Origin: a virus
DNA length: 64,000 bases
IMG/VR virus record: IMGVR_UViG_3300029911_000001
Location: 124,001 to 188,000 of that record
Strand: one strand, 5' to 3'
A program made the position numbers and the translations under genes. This document shows positions 56,798 through 64,000 of this stretch, in pieces. The notes under the pieces are model-generated. The model worked only from the letters and a program-made list of their open reading frames with translations, ran no database searches and was not told the origin of the DNA. How positions within the stretch are numbered: the stretch's first letter is position 1; every line of letters begins with the position of its first letter.

Positions 56798-57460
56798 ATG
56801 TTGAGTATGGAAATTTTAAAGGGCTACCCTAACATCTTCTTCACATCAGATTTGCACTTTGACCACCAGTTCATGGTGAAGGGTAAGGTCGATGAGAATG
56901 GTGTGCTCCTCCCCGGAGCCACCATTCCCCGACCTATGTTCTCTACTGTGGATGAGATGAATGAAACCATCATTGCTCGGAACAACGAGCGGGTAAGACC
57001 CGGTGACCTTGTGTACGACCTTGGTGACTTCGCGGTTAAGACCACTGAAGAGAGAGCGATGGCTTATCGCAAGCGGCTTATTGGTCAGCGGTATCAGTTT
57101 GAGGGTAATCACGACCAGATTGCAACTAAGCTTGCCAAGAAGGGGGCGTTCATCTGGTACAGGCAGCTTGAAGAACTCAGCCTCGGGAGCCCTTACTTTG
57201 AAGGGGATAAGCGTCAGCTTATTGTTCTTTGCCACTACGCCATGAAAGTGTGGCACAATAGTTTCAGAGGGGCATTCATGCTCTATGGACATTCACATGG
57301 AATGCTCCCTGAAGACCACACTCTTTCTTTTGATGTTGGAGTGGATGTTTGGGATTTCTACCCGGTTAGTATCGAAGAAGTCAAGGCAAAGATGGTACGG
57401 AAATTGCCAGCGTGGTTGGAGTACCAAGAGACCCTTAAGGGTTTGGGGAGGGTGGAATAG
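56798..57460 (+). CDS. Metallophosphoesterase
   Basis: 220 residues from ATG 56798 (ATG 56807 is an alternative). Motifs: SDLHFDH, LGDFAV, GNHD, CHYAMK and GHSHG, the single-domain YfcE/YvnB-like pattern. Substrate unknown. The 3' end overlaps an antisense endonuclease remnant by 26 bases. Confidence 0.83.
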   Translation: MLSMEILKGYPNIFFTSDLHFDHQFMVKGKVDENGVLLPGATIPRPMFSTVDEMNETIIARNNERVRPGDLVYDLGDFAVKTTEERAMAYRKRLIGQRYQFEGNHDQIATKLAKKGAFIWYRQLEELSLGSPYFEGDKRQLIVLCHYAMKVWHNSFRGAFMLYGHSHGMLPEDHTLSFDVGVDVWDFYPVSIEEVKAKMVRKLPAWLEYQETLKGLGRVE

Positions 57461-57914
57461 GCTTTCCCGCCCGAACCCACCGTTGAAGTTTGGGACGGGT
57501 CATGTTTAGGGCTTGTGCTGCGAGAGAAAGGGAGCCGTATTCCACCCCGTTAATGGTGATAGGGGTGGCACGTGGGTGTTCGTTTCCCGCTTTGAATGAG
57601 GTAGTAGTGGGCTTCCCATAAAAGTGATGGCTGTCTCCCTTGGCGTAGGGTCGCTTGGCTATTTTCTTCTTTGCTTTATCCGTGTGAGTTTTACCATAGA
57701 AAGGATTTCCGCTTCCTAAGATGCGGGGTCTAGGTCCGCATAGATTAGCCCGATGTTCAGCCGTCTTGGGCTTCCCTTTTAGCGCATCACTTATGTGTTT
57801 ATTCCACTCCAGCGTTCTACTGGTTGATGTGTTCCCACCGTCCCCACCACAGGTAATGTTGTATCCAAGGGTTTGAGTTTGCTGTTTGGCGATAAGTTCC
57901 TTATTTGGGCATTG
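57435..57914 (-). pseudogene. 5'-truncated GIY-YIG/NUMOD3 endonuclease on the minus strand
   Basis: The minus frame is open from 57914 to a TAA at 57437-57435 without a plausible start. It encodes NKELIAKQQTQTLGYNITCGG (the end of a GIY-YIG domain), a NUMOD3 block (GSGNPFYGKTHTDKAKKK) and a C-terminal NUMOD1-like segment (ITINGVEYGSLSLAAQALN, WVRAGK). The catalytic N-terminus is gone. It fills an otherwise empty 450-base gap. Confidence 0.72.
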
Positions 57915-57934
57915 TCATGGAATGGGAGAGAGTA

Positions 57935-58138
57935 ATGGCTATCATGGCTGACGAAAAAGAGGAAGCACGTATCGCCAAGCTGGAAGCTTTCTACAAAGCT
58001 GTAATCGACTTAACCCTTAACCATGACACCCTTAATTCACCGATATGGGGTGGAGAGGAAGAGCACGCTGTAGTATTCCCAAGTAAGCTGGGTGCTGCAC
58101 TCGAAAAGGTTGACCCGGAGTGGTATCGTAACACCTAA
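57935..58138 (+). CDS. Small hypothetical protein
   Basis: 67 residues from ATG 57935 with GGGAGAGAG upstream (ATG 57917 is possible). Charged helix, then a Trp/Gly turn and another helix. No family is recognised. Confidence 0.5.
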   Translation: MAIMADEKEEARIAKLEAFYKAVIDLTLNHDTLNSPIWGGEEEHAVVFPSKLGAALEKVDPEWYRNT

Positions 58139-58147
58139 AATCGCTGG

Positions 58148-58153
58148 TATTAG
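58148..58153 (+). promoter_or_regulatory. TATTAG box
   Basis: GCTGGTATTAGTGTCTGGAG lies 15 bases before ATG 58169, in the short gap between genes. Weaker than the other members of this class. Confidence 0.35.
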
Positions 58154-58168
58154 TGTCTGGAGGATTTG

Positions 58169-58627
58169 ATGTCCCTAGACCAACCTAAACCAGATAACTA
58201 TTCTATCGCTGTTCAATCCAATGTTGCCACGCAGATTCAACCCCTTCCCATATCAGGTGATATAGATGTTGCCCATGCTGTCACTGCTAACCTGCGTCAG
58301 ATGGGGTTTAACTCTATCTGCGAGGACATCGAAGCTCGTGTGGCCTTAGGTGAGCAGAAGTATGGAAGCCGCCTGAAAGCGTTCAATGGCCGTGATGTCC
58401 TTACCGATTTAGGACAAGAGGTTCTGGACGCAATTAACTATGCCAAACAAGCTGAGATTGAAGGGCGAGATGATGGCTCCCTTTTTCAGTTGGTAGTGGC
58501 GGTCGCTGTTTTGGTTGAGGGTAAGTGGAAATTCAAACTGGATGGGTATCAAGAAAATGAACTATGGGACTCTTTATTGAGGTCTATAGATGAGATTATC
58601 CAAAGAAAAGCAAGCCGCAGTCGTTGA
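58169..58627 (+). CDS. Phage dATP/dGTP diphosphohydrolase-like (MazG-related) protein
   Basis: 152 residues from ATG 58169 with GGAGG upstream. The central block RVALGEQKYGSRL, NGRDVLTDLGQEVLDAINYA is the helical pattern of phage MazG-like pyrophosphatases and DUF5664-type proteins. The last ~15 residues overlap an inserted endonuclease gene, so the C-terminus may not be original. Confidence 0.6.
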   Translation: MSLDQPKPDNYSIAVQSNVATQIQPLPISGDIDVAHAVTANLRQMGFNSICEDIEARVALGEQKYGSRLKAFNGRDVLTDLGQEVLDAINYAKQAEIEGRDDGSLFQLVVAVAVLVEGKWKFKLDGYQENELWDSLLRSIDEIIQRKASRSR

Positions 58628-59400
58628 AGCCTACAGCCAAGGGGCTTCATGTAAGCAGGTAGGTCGGGACTTTAGCATAAGTCCTCAGACAGTATCCAAT
58701 TTGCTTAAGCGAACCGGCTTATCAGCTAGAGCCGACTTTCGGCTACCAATTCATAATGAAACCGCTTTTAGTTGCATCACCCCCACCTCTGCGTATTGGG
58801 CGGGATTTCTTCTTGCAGATGGGTGTATCCACTTCCATTTGGGACGTTACCCAAAGGTGATTCTCGAACTCGGACTTCCATTTGGGACGTTACCCAAAGG
58901 TGATTCTCGAACTCGGGATTGAGGACAGGGAACACGTTGAAAAATTTAGAGAATTTCTTCAAGCAGAGGCGGGGGTAAAGGTTAGTCATAAAGGGGCTGC
59001 GGCGAGATTTGAAGTTACCAGTCAACGGTTGGTGTCTGACCTGCTATCGTTAGGAATAACTGAACGTAAGAGTCTGACAGCGACTGTCAGCCCCTCACTA
59101 GAAAATAATCGGGATTTCTGGCGGGGGGTGATAGACGGTGATGGGTGGCTGGGATACAACTCGGGGAATGGACGACCCCACATTGGTTTGATTGGGACTA
59201 GAGCCACAATAGAGTCTTTTCAAGACTTTTGTGGTATAGAGGGTACTGTGGGTACCCAATATAAGATGTCCACAGCAGTCTACTATTCACGCAAAGCAGC
59301 TAAAGTAGCTAGGGTACTTTACGCTGAAACCAAATTGTATTTGGATAGAAAGAAAATTTTGGCAGACAGTATTATGGAATATAGGAAGGAACAACTATGA
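58590..59400 (+). pseudogene. LAGLIDADG homing endonuclease broken by a 43-bp tandem duplication
   Basis: An HTH start (MRLSKEKQAAVVEAYSQG, SPQTVSNLL) leads into the first dodecapeptide motif AYWAGFLLADGCI. The frame then ends at 58922 after a repeated stretch. A second frame (from ~58882) carries on with GRYPKVILELGIEDREH and the second motif FWRGVIDGDGWLG to 59400. Removing one copy of the 43-bp repeat fuses them into one ~255-residue protein. It lies between the MazG-like gene and a gene of unknown function. Confidence 0.88.
58831..58916 (+). repeat. Perfect 43-bp tandem duplication
   Basis: Copy 1 is 58831-58873 and copy 2 is 58874-58916, identical, starting ACTTCCATTTGGGACG. The length is not a multiple of three, so the duplication shifts the endonuclease frame. 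Confidence 0.97.
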
Positions 59401-59855
59401 CTATGAAAATAGCTGGAAGCTCCACGGTGAACGACCCCTTGTTCGAACCTTGCAACAAGGTTACCTTCGTGCCCAACGCAGACGGCCCGACGCGGGATGA
59501 GTTTATCAAGCAGCGGTATGGAGTAGACCCGGACGATGTTATCGCCGTCCCCTTCTCTGAGCTTGAAGGAACTGTACTCACTCAAGTAGACTCCAACTTC
59601 ACTTATCAAGGCTCCCCCGTGTCCATGGACGTTACTGGCGACGTGCAGACTCTTCGCGTTGAGCCGGAGCCTGTCACCAAACTGGGTGAGCAGTTGGCAA
59701 CCGAGTTGGACTCCTTCGACTCTCCTACAGCCGCTGACATTTCCACCCCTAGCTCTACCTACATTGTAGGTGCCTACGAGAGTGGAGAACCGGCCAAGAT
59801 GGTCATCGACTCCGAAGAGAAGATGGAGCAGCTTGAGAAGAAGGCCACTGCATGA
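59397..59855 (+). CDS. Hypothetical protein
   Basis: 152 residues from ATG 59397 (ATGA overlap with the endonuclease end). Ser/Thr/Pro/Asp-rich, acidic, with a likely unstructured second half. No family is recognised. Confidence 0.55.
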   Translation: MTMKIAGSSTVNDPLFEPCNKVTFVPNADGPTRDEFIKQRYGVDPDDVIAVPFSELEGTVLTQVDSNFTYQGSPVSMDVTGDVQTLRVEPEPVTKLGEQLATELDSFDSPTAADISTPSSTYIVGAYESGEPAKMVIDSEEKMEQLEKKATA

Positions 59856-60085
59856 TTGAACATGGCATCCCCATTCCAGAATCGACTGAAGCGGAACTCC
59901 ACATCCGCATCCCTGACCTTCTGCAAATGAAGGTCGGGGACTCTACTCTCATTGACGAGAACGAGATAGGTAGAGTTGGTCATATTGAACTGGCCGTATG
60001 GGGTATGAAGCGTAACCAGCAGCACAAGCTGGTTCACATGGACAAGGTACTTGACGGTAAGGCACGTATCTGGAGAACGCGGTAA
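59852..60085 (+). CDS. Small hypothetical protein
   Basis: 77 residues from ATG 59852 (ATGA overlap). Beta-rich with a basic C-terminus. No family is recognised. Confidence 0.52.
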   Translation: MIEHGIPIPESTEAELHIRIPDLLQMKVGDSTLIDENEIGRVGHIELAVWGMKRNQQHKLVHMDKVLDGKARIWRTR

Positions 60086-60088
60086 CTC

Positions 60089-60880
60089 ATGGGCAATAAC
60101 TACAGCAAGAAAATCAAAGCTGCTAAGACTACCAAGACACGTGCAACGAAAGAGTCGGCGACGATTCCATGGAAGAGAGAGATGGAGCCCGAGGCTCCTT
60201 ATCATCCGAGTGCAAAGCTGGCGACTCTAAAGGTCATTCCACGCTCAGTGAACCAGAAGGCATACCTCGATGCCATCGACAAGCATGATATGGTGTTTGG
60301 TATTGGACCTGCGGGGACAGGAAAGACGTTCCTCGCCGTCGCCAAGGCGGTGCAGTGGCTGGCGAAGAAGAACAACCGCCTCGTGCTCATCCGCCCTGCG
60401 GTTGAAGCGGGTGAGAGTCTCGGCTTCCTCCCCGGCTCCATGCAGGAGAAGGTTGACCCGTATCTCCGCCCCATCTACGATGCTCTTTATGCTCTGATGC
60501 CTTCCCCACTGGTGAACAAGTATCTAGAAGATGGCGTCATTGAAGTGGCTGCGGTGGCGTTTCTGCGAGGTCGTACATTGAACAACTGCTTCGTGATTGT
60601 AGATGAAGCTCAGAACACCACTCGTGAGCAGATGAAGATGATTTTAACTCGTATGGGTGAGGGCTCCAAGTTTGTCATCAATGGTGACGACACGCAGATT
60701 GACATCAGGCCCAAGTTCGACAGCGGCATCATTCATGCCGAGAAGGTACTCGAACGGGTACTCAAGATTCACTTCCAGTATTTCGAGGACGAAGACATTG
60801 TTCGTCACCCGCTGGTGAAGGAGATTGTTGAAGCCTACCGGGAGGAAGAGTACGCGGAGGAAGAGAATGACCCCGCGTGA
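60089..60880 (+). CDS. phoH: PhoH-like ATPase
   Basis: 263 residues. Basic N-terminus, then the PhoH core: Walker A GPAGTGKT near 73-80, [30 protein letters not shown] (Walker B) and a NGDDTQID sensor. Very common in phages; possibly an RNA helicase or phosphate-response ATPase. It overlaps the next gene by 14 bases. Confidence 0.9.
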   Translation: MGNNYSKKIKAAKTTKTRATKESATIPWKREMEPEAPYHPSAKLATLKVIPRSVNQKAYLDAIDKHDMVFGIGPAGTGKTFLAVAKAVQWLAKKNNRLVLIRPAVEAGESLGFLPGSMQEKVDPYLRPIYDALYALMPSPLVNKYLEDGVIEVAAVAFLRGRTLNNCFVIVDEAQNTTREQMKMILTRMGEGSKFVINGDDTQIDIRPKFDSGIIHAEKVLERVLKIHFQYFEDEDIVRHPLVKEIVEAYREEEYAEEENDPA

Positions 60881-61295
60881 AGAGTACGAAGCAGTATTGA
60901 AAGAGTACGACCTTCGACAGGCACGGGAAGAGGCTGAGGTCGAAGCTGAATACTACCGGATGGTCAAGCCGATGCTGGAGCAGTACGTCGGTGCTAAGGT
61001 ATGTGACGCCACTATCTCTGCCATCACGTCCGATTGCATGAACCTTGCTCGTCACTTGTCGATGAGGTTCAGGGATGAGTACGAAATCCTTCTCGGCTAC
61101 AACGAGGAAGACCGGTCTATCAATATCGGCTACAGGATCAAGCCTCGCATCTTCGAACCTAATCTTATCCGGGAGCCTTCTGGATTCACTCGGCTGCTTC
61201 CTAAGTATGACGACATCACACTCCCGTCATCTTACGACGACCTATATCTAAAGTCACCGGAGCATGAGGAAGAGGAAGAGAGCGAAGAGGAATGA
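60867..61295 (+). CDS. Hypothetical protein
   Basis: 142 residues from ATG 60867, with a charged helical start ([15 protein letters not shown]), a mixed middle and a poly-Glu C-terminus. No family is recognised. Coupled to phoH by overlap. Confidence 0.55.
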   Translation: MTPREEYEAVLKEYDLRQAREEAEVEAEYYRMVKPMLEQYVGAKVCDATISAITSDCMNLARHLSMRFRDEYEILLGYNEEDRSINIGYRIKPRIFEPNLIREPSGFTRLLPKYDDITLPSSYDDLYLKSPEHEEEEESEEE

Positions 61296-61783
61296 CGATG
61301 GGGACGGGTAGACCTAAAAAAGAGAGCACAGAACTCACCTTCTCCTTAGAGAAGGAACAGGAGTTGATGCGTGCTCGGATGGCTGAAAAGTTTCCTTCTC
61401 CAAATACCGTCTCGTTGAGTGCTCAGTTGAACCATCTTGACGAGGTTCCTAGTAGAATCCCGACACCTGAGCCACTTAAAACTAAGGCGGTGCTCTACGC
61501 AAGAGTGTCTACTAAAACACAGAGTCTGGAGAACCAATTACTGGCTCTACGTAAATATGCTGCCCACAAAGGGTTATTGGTGGTAGGAGAATACTCAGAC
61601 TCTATCCACGGCTCTAATTCCATACGAGAGGGGCTAAACACCCTACTATTAGCTGGTAAATGTGGGGAGTTCGGTAAGGTTTTAGTTACAGCCTACGACC
61701 GAGTGGCACGGGATACTAAACTGTTCCTTCACATCGTAGACATCCTCGGGGGGTGGGGAGTGAAACACCATGGAGTCAAATGA
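61292..61783 (+). CDS. Serine-recombinase catalytic domain protein
   Basis: 163 residues (ATG 61292 or 61298). After ~65 residues of charged linker comes a resolvase/invertase N-terminal domain: AVLYARVSTKTQSLENQL with catalytic Ser, YSDSIHGSN and VTAYDRVARDTK. The protein stops where the DNA-binding HTH domain should begin. The next gene starts within its 3' end. It may act with a partner or be a truncated relic. Confidence 0.72.
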   Translation: MTMGTGRPKKESTELTFSLEKEQELMRARMAEKFPSPNTVSLSAQLNHLDEVPSRIPTPEPLKTKAVLYARVSTKTQSLENQLLALRKYAAHKGLLVVGEYSDSIHGSNSIREGLNTLLLAGKCGEFGKVLVTAYDRVARDTKLFLHIVDILGGWGVKHHGVK

Positions 61784-62717
61784 AATGAATGTAACATATC
61801 AAAGGGTAGCAGACACCTTTTCAGGTGAAATCCACCGGCTCTTCTTATCTGAAGACAGTATGAAGGCGGAGTTCTCCAAACAGTTTTCTCATGTAGAGTT
61901 TGACAGAACCATGCACGGTTCTACCCTTCTCTATAAACTCTTTCGTGACTGCTGGTATGCGACCGGCCCTGAGGTCAAGTGTGAGCCTACAGGCTACGAC
62001 CGGTTGTTCGTCTGTCGCAAGCTCTACCATCTTCTCGATTACAATCTGTTCACTCAGGTTCTCCTCAACCTTCAGTCGTACGCTGGCATGTCTTACTACA
62101 CTGAGGGTGCCATGAAGGAGATGGACGCTCTCAAGGAGTCGTGGCCGAAGGATGCGAAGCTGAACCCCTTCGAGCCCAAAGTCAAGATGGTGAAGAACGC
62201 TACGACCGATGAGGAGAAGCGTTACAACAACCTGCTGAGCACGCTCAAGGGTCTGAAGATTATCTCGCAGTTCACTCCGCAGGTAAGCTTCCGCATCAGC
62301 CCCATGGGTTCGACGCCAGCGTTCGCCGACTCTCGCAACATCTCCATGATTGGAATCGGTGGCGACAAGTATCTCAAGACCTTGCCCAACCTCAGCCCCT
62401 TCTACATCCACTGGGCACCGGGCACGACGCCGGAGATGGCTAGGTTCAGCCTCACTGGGTTTACAGTGGAGGGTATCGCATACCCATTCATTTCGAAATC
62501 GGGGGGTGAGATTCTGCAAGAGGTTCTGTTCGCCCGGAAGATTATGGCGGAGGTCTTCGCTCATCATGACATCACTGCTGAAATGTGTGTGATGGTACCC
62601 CGCATGAACTCCGTATTGATTGTTACGGACAAGGAAGGTATTCACTTGAAGGCTGCGTTCGACAAGCTGAAGGTACAGTACCCGATGCTTGAACTCGCAG
62701 AGGGAGGTCGTGTATGA
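61770..62717 (+). CDS. Hypothetical protein
   Basis: 315 residues from ATG 61770, overlapping the previous gene by 14 bases. Mixed alpha/beta, with a helical first half and a beta-rich second half (RISPMGSTPAFADSR, FYIHWAPGTTPEMARFSL). No family is recognised. Confidence 0.55.
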   Translation: MESNEMNVTYQRVADTFSGEIHRLFLSEDSMKAEFSKQFSHVEFDRTMHGSTLLYKLFRDCWYATGPEVKCEPTGYDRLFVCRKLYHLLDYNLFTQVLLNLQSYAGMSYYTEGAMKEMDALKESWPKDAKLNPFEPKVKMVKNATTDEEKRYNNLLSTLKGLKIISQFTPQVSFRISPMGSTPAFADSRNISMIGIGGDKYLKTLPNLSPFYIHWAPGTTPEMARFSLTGFTVEGIAYPFISKSGGEILQEVLFARKIMAEVFAHHDITAEMCVMVPRMNSVLIVTDKEGIHLKAAFDKLKVQYPMLELAEGGRV

Positions 62718-62803
62718 TAAAGAAACTGAAGTTCTGCATCGGTTATGCGTGGGCTGCTTGCCGTATGACTTGGGACATGTTGAAGACCCTCGGCAAAGGC
62801 TAA
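62714..62803 (+). CDS. 29-residue basic amphipathic peptide
   Basis: ATG 62714 overlaps the previous stop (ATGA) and encodes 29 residues starting MIKKLKFCIGYAWAAC, with alternating basic and hydrophobic positions. Possibly membrane-active or merely a coupled peptide. Confidence 0.45.
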   Translation: MIKKLKFCIGYAWAACRMTWDMLKTLGKG

Positions 62804-62825
62804 CGAAAGAAATTCAAAATAAGTG

Positions 62826-62853
62826 TTTACTTTCTCGAACTTCGTAGTATTAT
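62826..62853 (+). promoter_or_regulatory. Sigma70-like promoter of the second tRNA region
   Basis: TTTACT, a 16-base spacer and TATTAT. The flanks (GAAATTCAAAATA upstream, CGTAG before the -10) closely parallel the promoter at 18822-18849. Confidence 0.72.
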
Positions 62854-62923
62854 GTATAAGAAGTCGCTGCCGGAGCCATCTCTGCACACGCACATGGCCG
62901 GGGCAAGACAAAAGGAATTGAAA

Positions 62924-63013
62924 ATGAACCGTCTCTCACACAACACGACCCTCGGACTAAGCTTGTATTACCTGCTTAGCAGCGGCCTCGTGCTGTCCGA
63001 CAGACCCTCCTAA
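62924..63013 (+). CDS. 29-residue micro-protein ahead of the second tRNA array
   Basis: ATG 62924 with AAAGGA upstream reads 29 residues (MNRLSHNTTLGLSLYYLLSS), hydrophobic in the middle. The promoter before it, the terminator after it and the tRNA just beyond repeat the arrangement at 18822-19142. Confidence 0.5.
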   Translation: MNRLSHNTTLGLSLYYLLSSGLVLSDRPS

Positions 63014-63038
63014 CAAGAGCAAGGTTCAAGGATACACG

Positions 63039-63068
63039 AAGCCGCCCGAAAGGGTGGCTTTTAGTTTT
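63039..63068 (+). terminator. Intrinsic terminator before tRNA-Tyr
   Basis: A 9-bp stem (AAGCCGCCC and GGGTGGCTT, one G-T pair) with a GAAA loop is followed by TTAGTTTT. tRNA-Tyr starts immediately after. Confidence 0.85.
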
Positions 63069-63155
63069 GGGCAGATGCGTGAGTGGCTAAAACGGGCTGG
63101 CTGTAACCCAGCTTCCCTAGTGGATTCGGAGGTTCAAATCCTCCTCTGCCCACCA
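63069..63155 (+). tRNA. tRNA-Tyr (anticodon GUA)
   Basis: An 87-nt type II cloverleaf with acceptor GGGCAGA/TCTGCCC, anticodon loop CTGTAAC on GCTGG/CCAGC, a long variable arm, T arm GGAGG/CCTCC and encoded CCA. Confidence 0.95.
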
Positions 63156-63166
63156 AAATTGAATAC

Positions 63167-63254
63167 GCAAGTAAGGCGACTATCGGTTGGTCGCACCGGG
63201 CTGTAAACTCGTTGCCCTAAAAAGCCGCTGGGGGTTCGACTCCCTCTACTTGCA
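63167..63254 (+). tRNA. tRNA-Tyr-like (anticodon GUA), second copy
   Basis: An 88-nt type II cloverleaf with acceptor GCAAGTA/TACTTGC, a GCGAC/GTCGC D stem, anticodon loop CTGTAAA, a long variable arm and a T arm with GGTTCGACT. CCA is not encoded and the anticodon stem has one mismatch and one G-T pair. Confidence 0.8.
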
Positions 63255-63259
63255 CTTTC

Positions 63260-63306
63260 GTGACTACCGACCTCTTTAAGTAGAGGTATCTCTTGGAGGT
63301 CGGTAG
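63260..63306 (+). promoter_or_regulatory. Conserved hairpin leader before a GIY-YIG gene
   Basis: GTGACTACCGAC plus a CTCTTTAAGTAGAGG hairpin matches 28801-28827. CTACCGACCTC (63264-63274) can instead pair with GAGGTCGGTAG (63296-63306), so two exclusive folds are possible just upstream of ATG 63311. Confidence 0.65.
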
Positions 63307-63310
63307 GTTC

Positions 63311-63925
63311 ATGACATTTTTCACAGTGTATCGAACACAGAATCTGGTGAACGGGAGGTACTACTTCGGCGTCCATAAGACCAAAGACCCCTACGATGGG
63401 TACCTTGGGTCGGGTAAGATTTTGAAACGCGCAATAATAAAGTACGGTGAGCCAGCGTTCATCAAGAATCTCTGCTTCATCTTTGACAATCCAGAGGAGG
63501 CTTTCGCTAAGGAGTTTGAACTAATTGAAACGTACCGGCAAGATTCGCTTTGCTACAACCTGAGACAAGGTGGAAGTGGGGGGTTTGATTGGATAAACCG
63601 GGAAGGCAAAGCAGATTATTCAAGGGCAGCGAAAATGTCTCACGGAAGTAAAAGTAAAAGAGACCCCAACCACTATATGAAGATGGTTGAAGGTAGAAGG
63701 AAAAAGGGGTACGGAGTTGCCCCCCAGTTCATAGGCATCTGGTCAGGACGTAAGCATACATCTGAAACCAAAGCCAAGATGGCGTTGGCAGCAAGCTTGA
63801 GAGTTGGTGAAAAGAACTCGCAACATGGGACTTGTTGGGTAACAGACGGTGTTACAAATATGAAGGTGAAGCAATCAGACCTGTCCACGTACCTTGTGGG
63901 TAGTTGGAAACGAGGAAGAGTATAA
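63311..63925 (+). CDS. GIY-YIG homing endonuclease
   Basis: 204 residues from ATG 63311. The GIY-YIG domain reads FTVYRTQNLVNGRYYFGVHK at the start, with GYLGSGKILKRAIIKYG and a Glu in AKEFELIETY. A NUMOD3-type motif (SGRKHTSETKAKM) and a CWVTDGVTNMKV tail follow. It is free-standing between tRNA-Tyr and a partial gene whose ATG overlaps its stop by one base. Confidence 0.85.
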   Translation: MTFFTVYRTQNLVNGRYYFGVHKTKDPYDGYLGSGKILKRAIIKYGEPAFIKNLCFIFDNPEEAFAKEFELIETYRQDSLCYNLRQGGSGGFDWINREGKADYSRAAKMSHGSKSKRDPNHYMKMVEGRRKKGYGVAPQFIGIWSGRKHTSETKAKMALAASLRVGEKNSQHGTCWVTDGVTNMKVKQSDLSTYLVGSWKRGRV

Positions 63926-64000
63926 TGCAAGTCGTTCAAACGCTGTTGGTACAAGGGAACGCGCAACAGGTAGCTTGGCTCAACGTAGACCCGCGAGTGA
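63925..64000 (+). CDS. Partial CDS at right edge
   Basis: ATG 63925 overlaps the previous stop (TAATG) and stays open to the window end (25 residues, MQVVQTLLVQGNAQQVAWLN and onward). GAGTATAATG overlaps the start codon and resembles the start-proximal boxes elsewhere. No function can be assigned. Confidence 0.45.
   Translation, partial: MQVVQTLLVQGNAQQVAWLNVDPRV

Noticed and set aside
61845-62645. 266-codon minus-strand frame
   Set aside because: Opposite a coupled plus-strand gene, with shadow-like composition.

Overview
The window looks like part of a large tailed-phage genome (Caudoviricetes). It has a tail module with a tape-measure protein and a baseplate-associated lytic domain. It also has a self-contained set of replication and recombination genes, many small tightly packed ORFs, two tRNA arrays and many homing endonucleases. 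No terminase, capsid or DNA polymerase gene is present, so the full genome is clearly larger. The host cannot be read directly. A PEP-CTERM sorting signal, several exported proteins and a B12-dependent ribonucleotide reductase point to a Gram-negative host with an exosortase; soil Acidobacteriota would fit, but this is inference.

Layout. 1-8406 (minus strand): tail and baseplate genes, with one small membrane protein on the plus strand. 8645-12129: replication initiation (DnaB-like helicase, an initiator whose gene contains GACGT repeats, a DnaC-like loader). 12302-16687: class II ribonucleotide reductase with a LAGLIDADG intein, then small genes. 16849-18579: SprT-like protease, a small Cys protein and a PEP-CTERM protein. 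18822-24068: tRNA array with 14 good tRNAs, several tRNA-like relics, an RNase P RNA gene, an HNH-type fragment, a PD-(D/E)XK-like endonuclease and small proteins. It is followed directly by a glycyl-tRNA-synthetase-like catalytic core (24087-24794). 24794-27742: small genes and a phosphoesterase. 27744-37275: two divergent fibre/adhesin genes, one encoding about 2800 residues with a signal peptide. 37324-54574: DNA metabolism (XPD/DinG-like helicase, radical SAM enzyme, HU, a putative SSB, Nudix, DnaQ-like exonuclease, RuvC-like resolvase, RecA-like recombinase, Rad50-like N-terminal half, Mre11-like nuclease) and an outer-membrane-like protein. 54590-64000: GIY-YIG and LAGLIDADG endonucleases (intact and broken), a split SET-domain gene, PhoH, a resolvase-type catalytic domain and a second small array with two tRNA-Tyr.

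The most unusual part is the translation module. Thirteen of the 14 canonical tRNAs in the main array read GNN codons (Val, Ala, Asp, Glu, Gly), and together they cover all sixteen. The exception is tRNA-Cys. A phage-borne RNase P RNA lies inside the array, and a minimal GlyRS-like core follows the last tRNA-Gly. Together they would supply, process and perhaps charge a biased tRNA pool. Many genes elsewhere carry a TATAAT-, TATTAT- or TATACT-like box only 5-9 nt before the start codon, which suggests leaderless or very short-leader transcripts.
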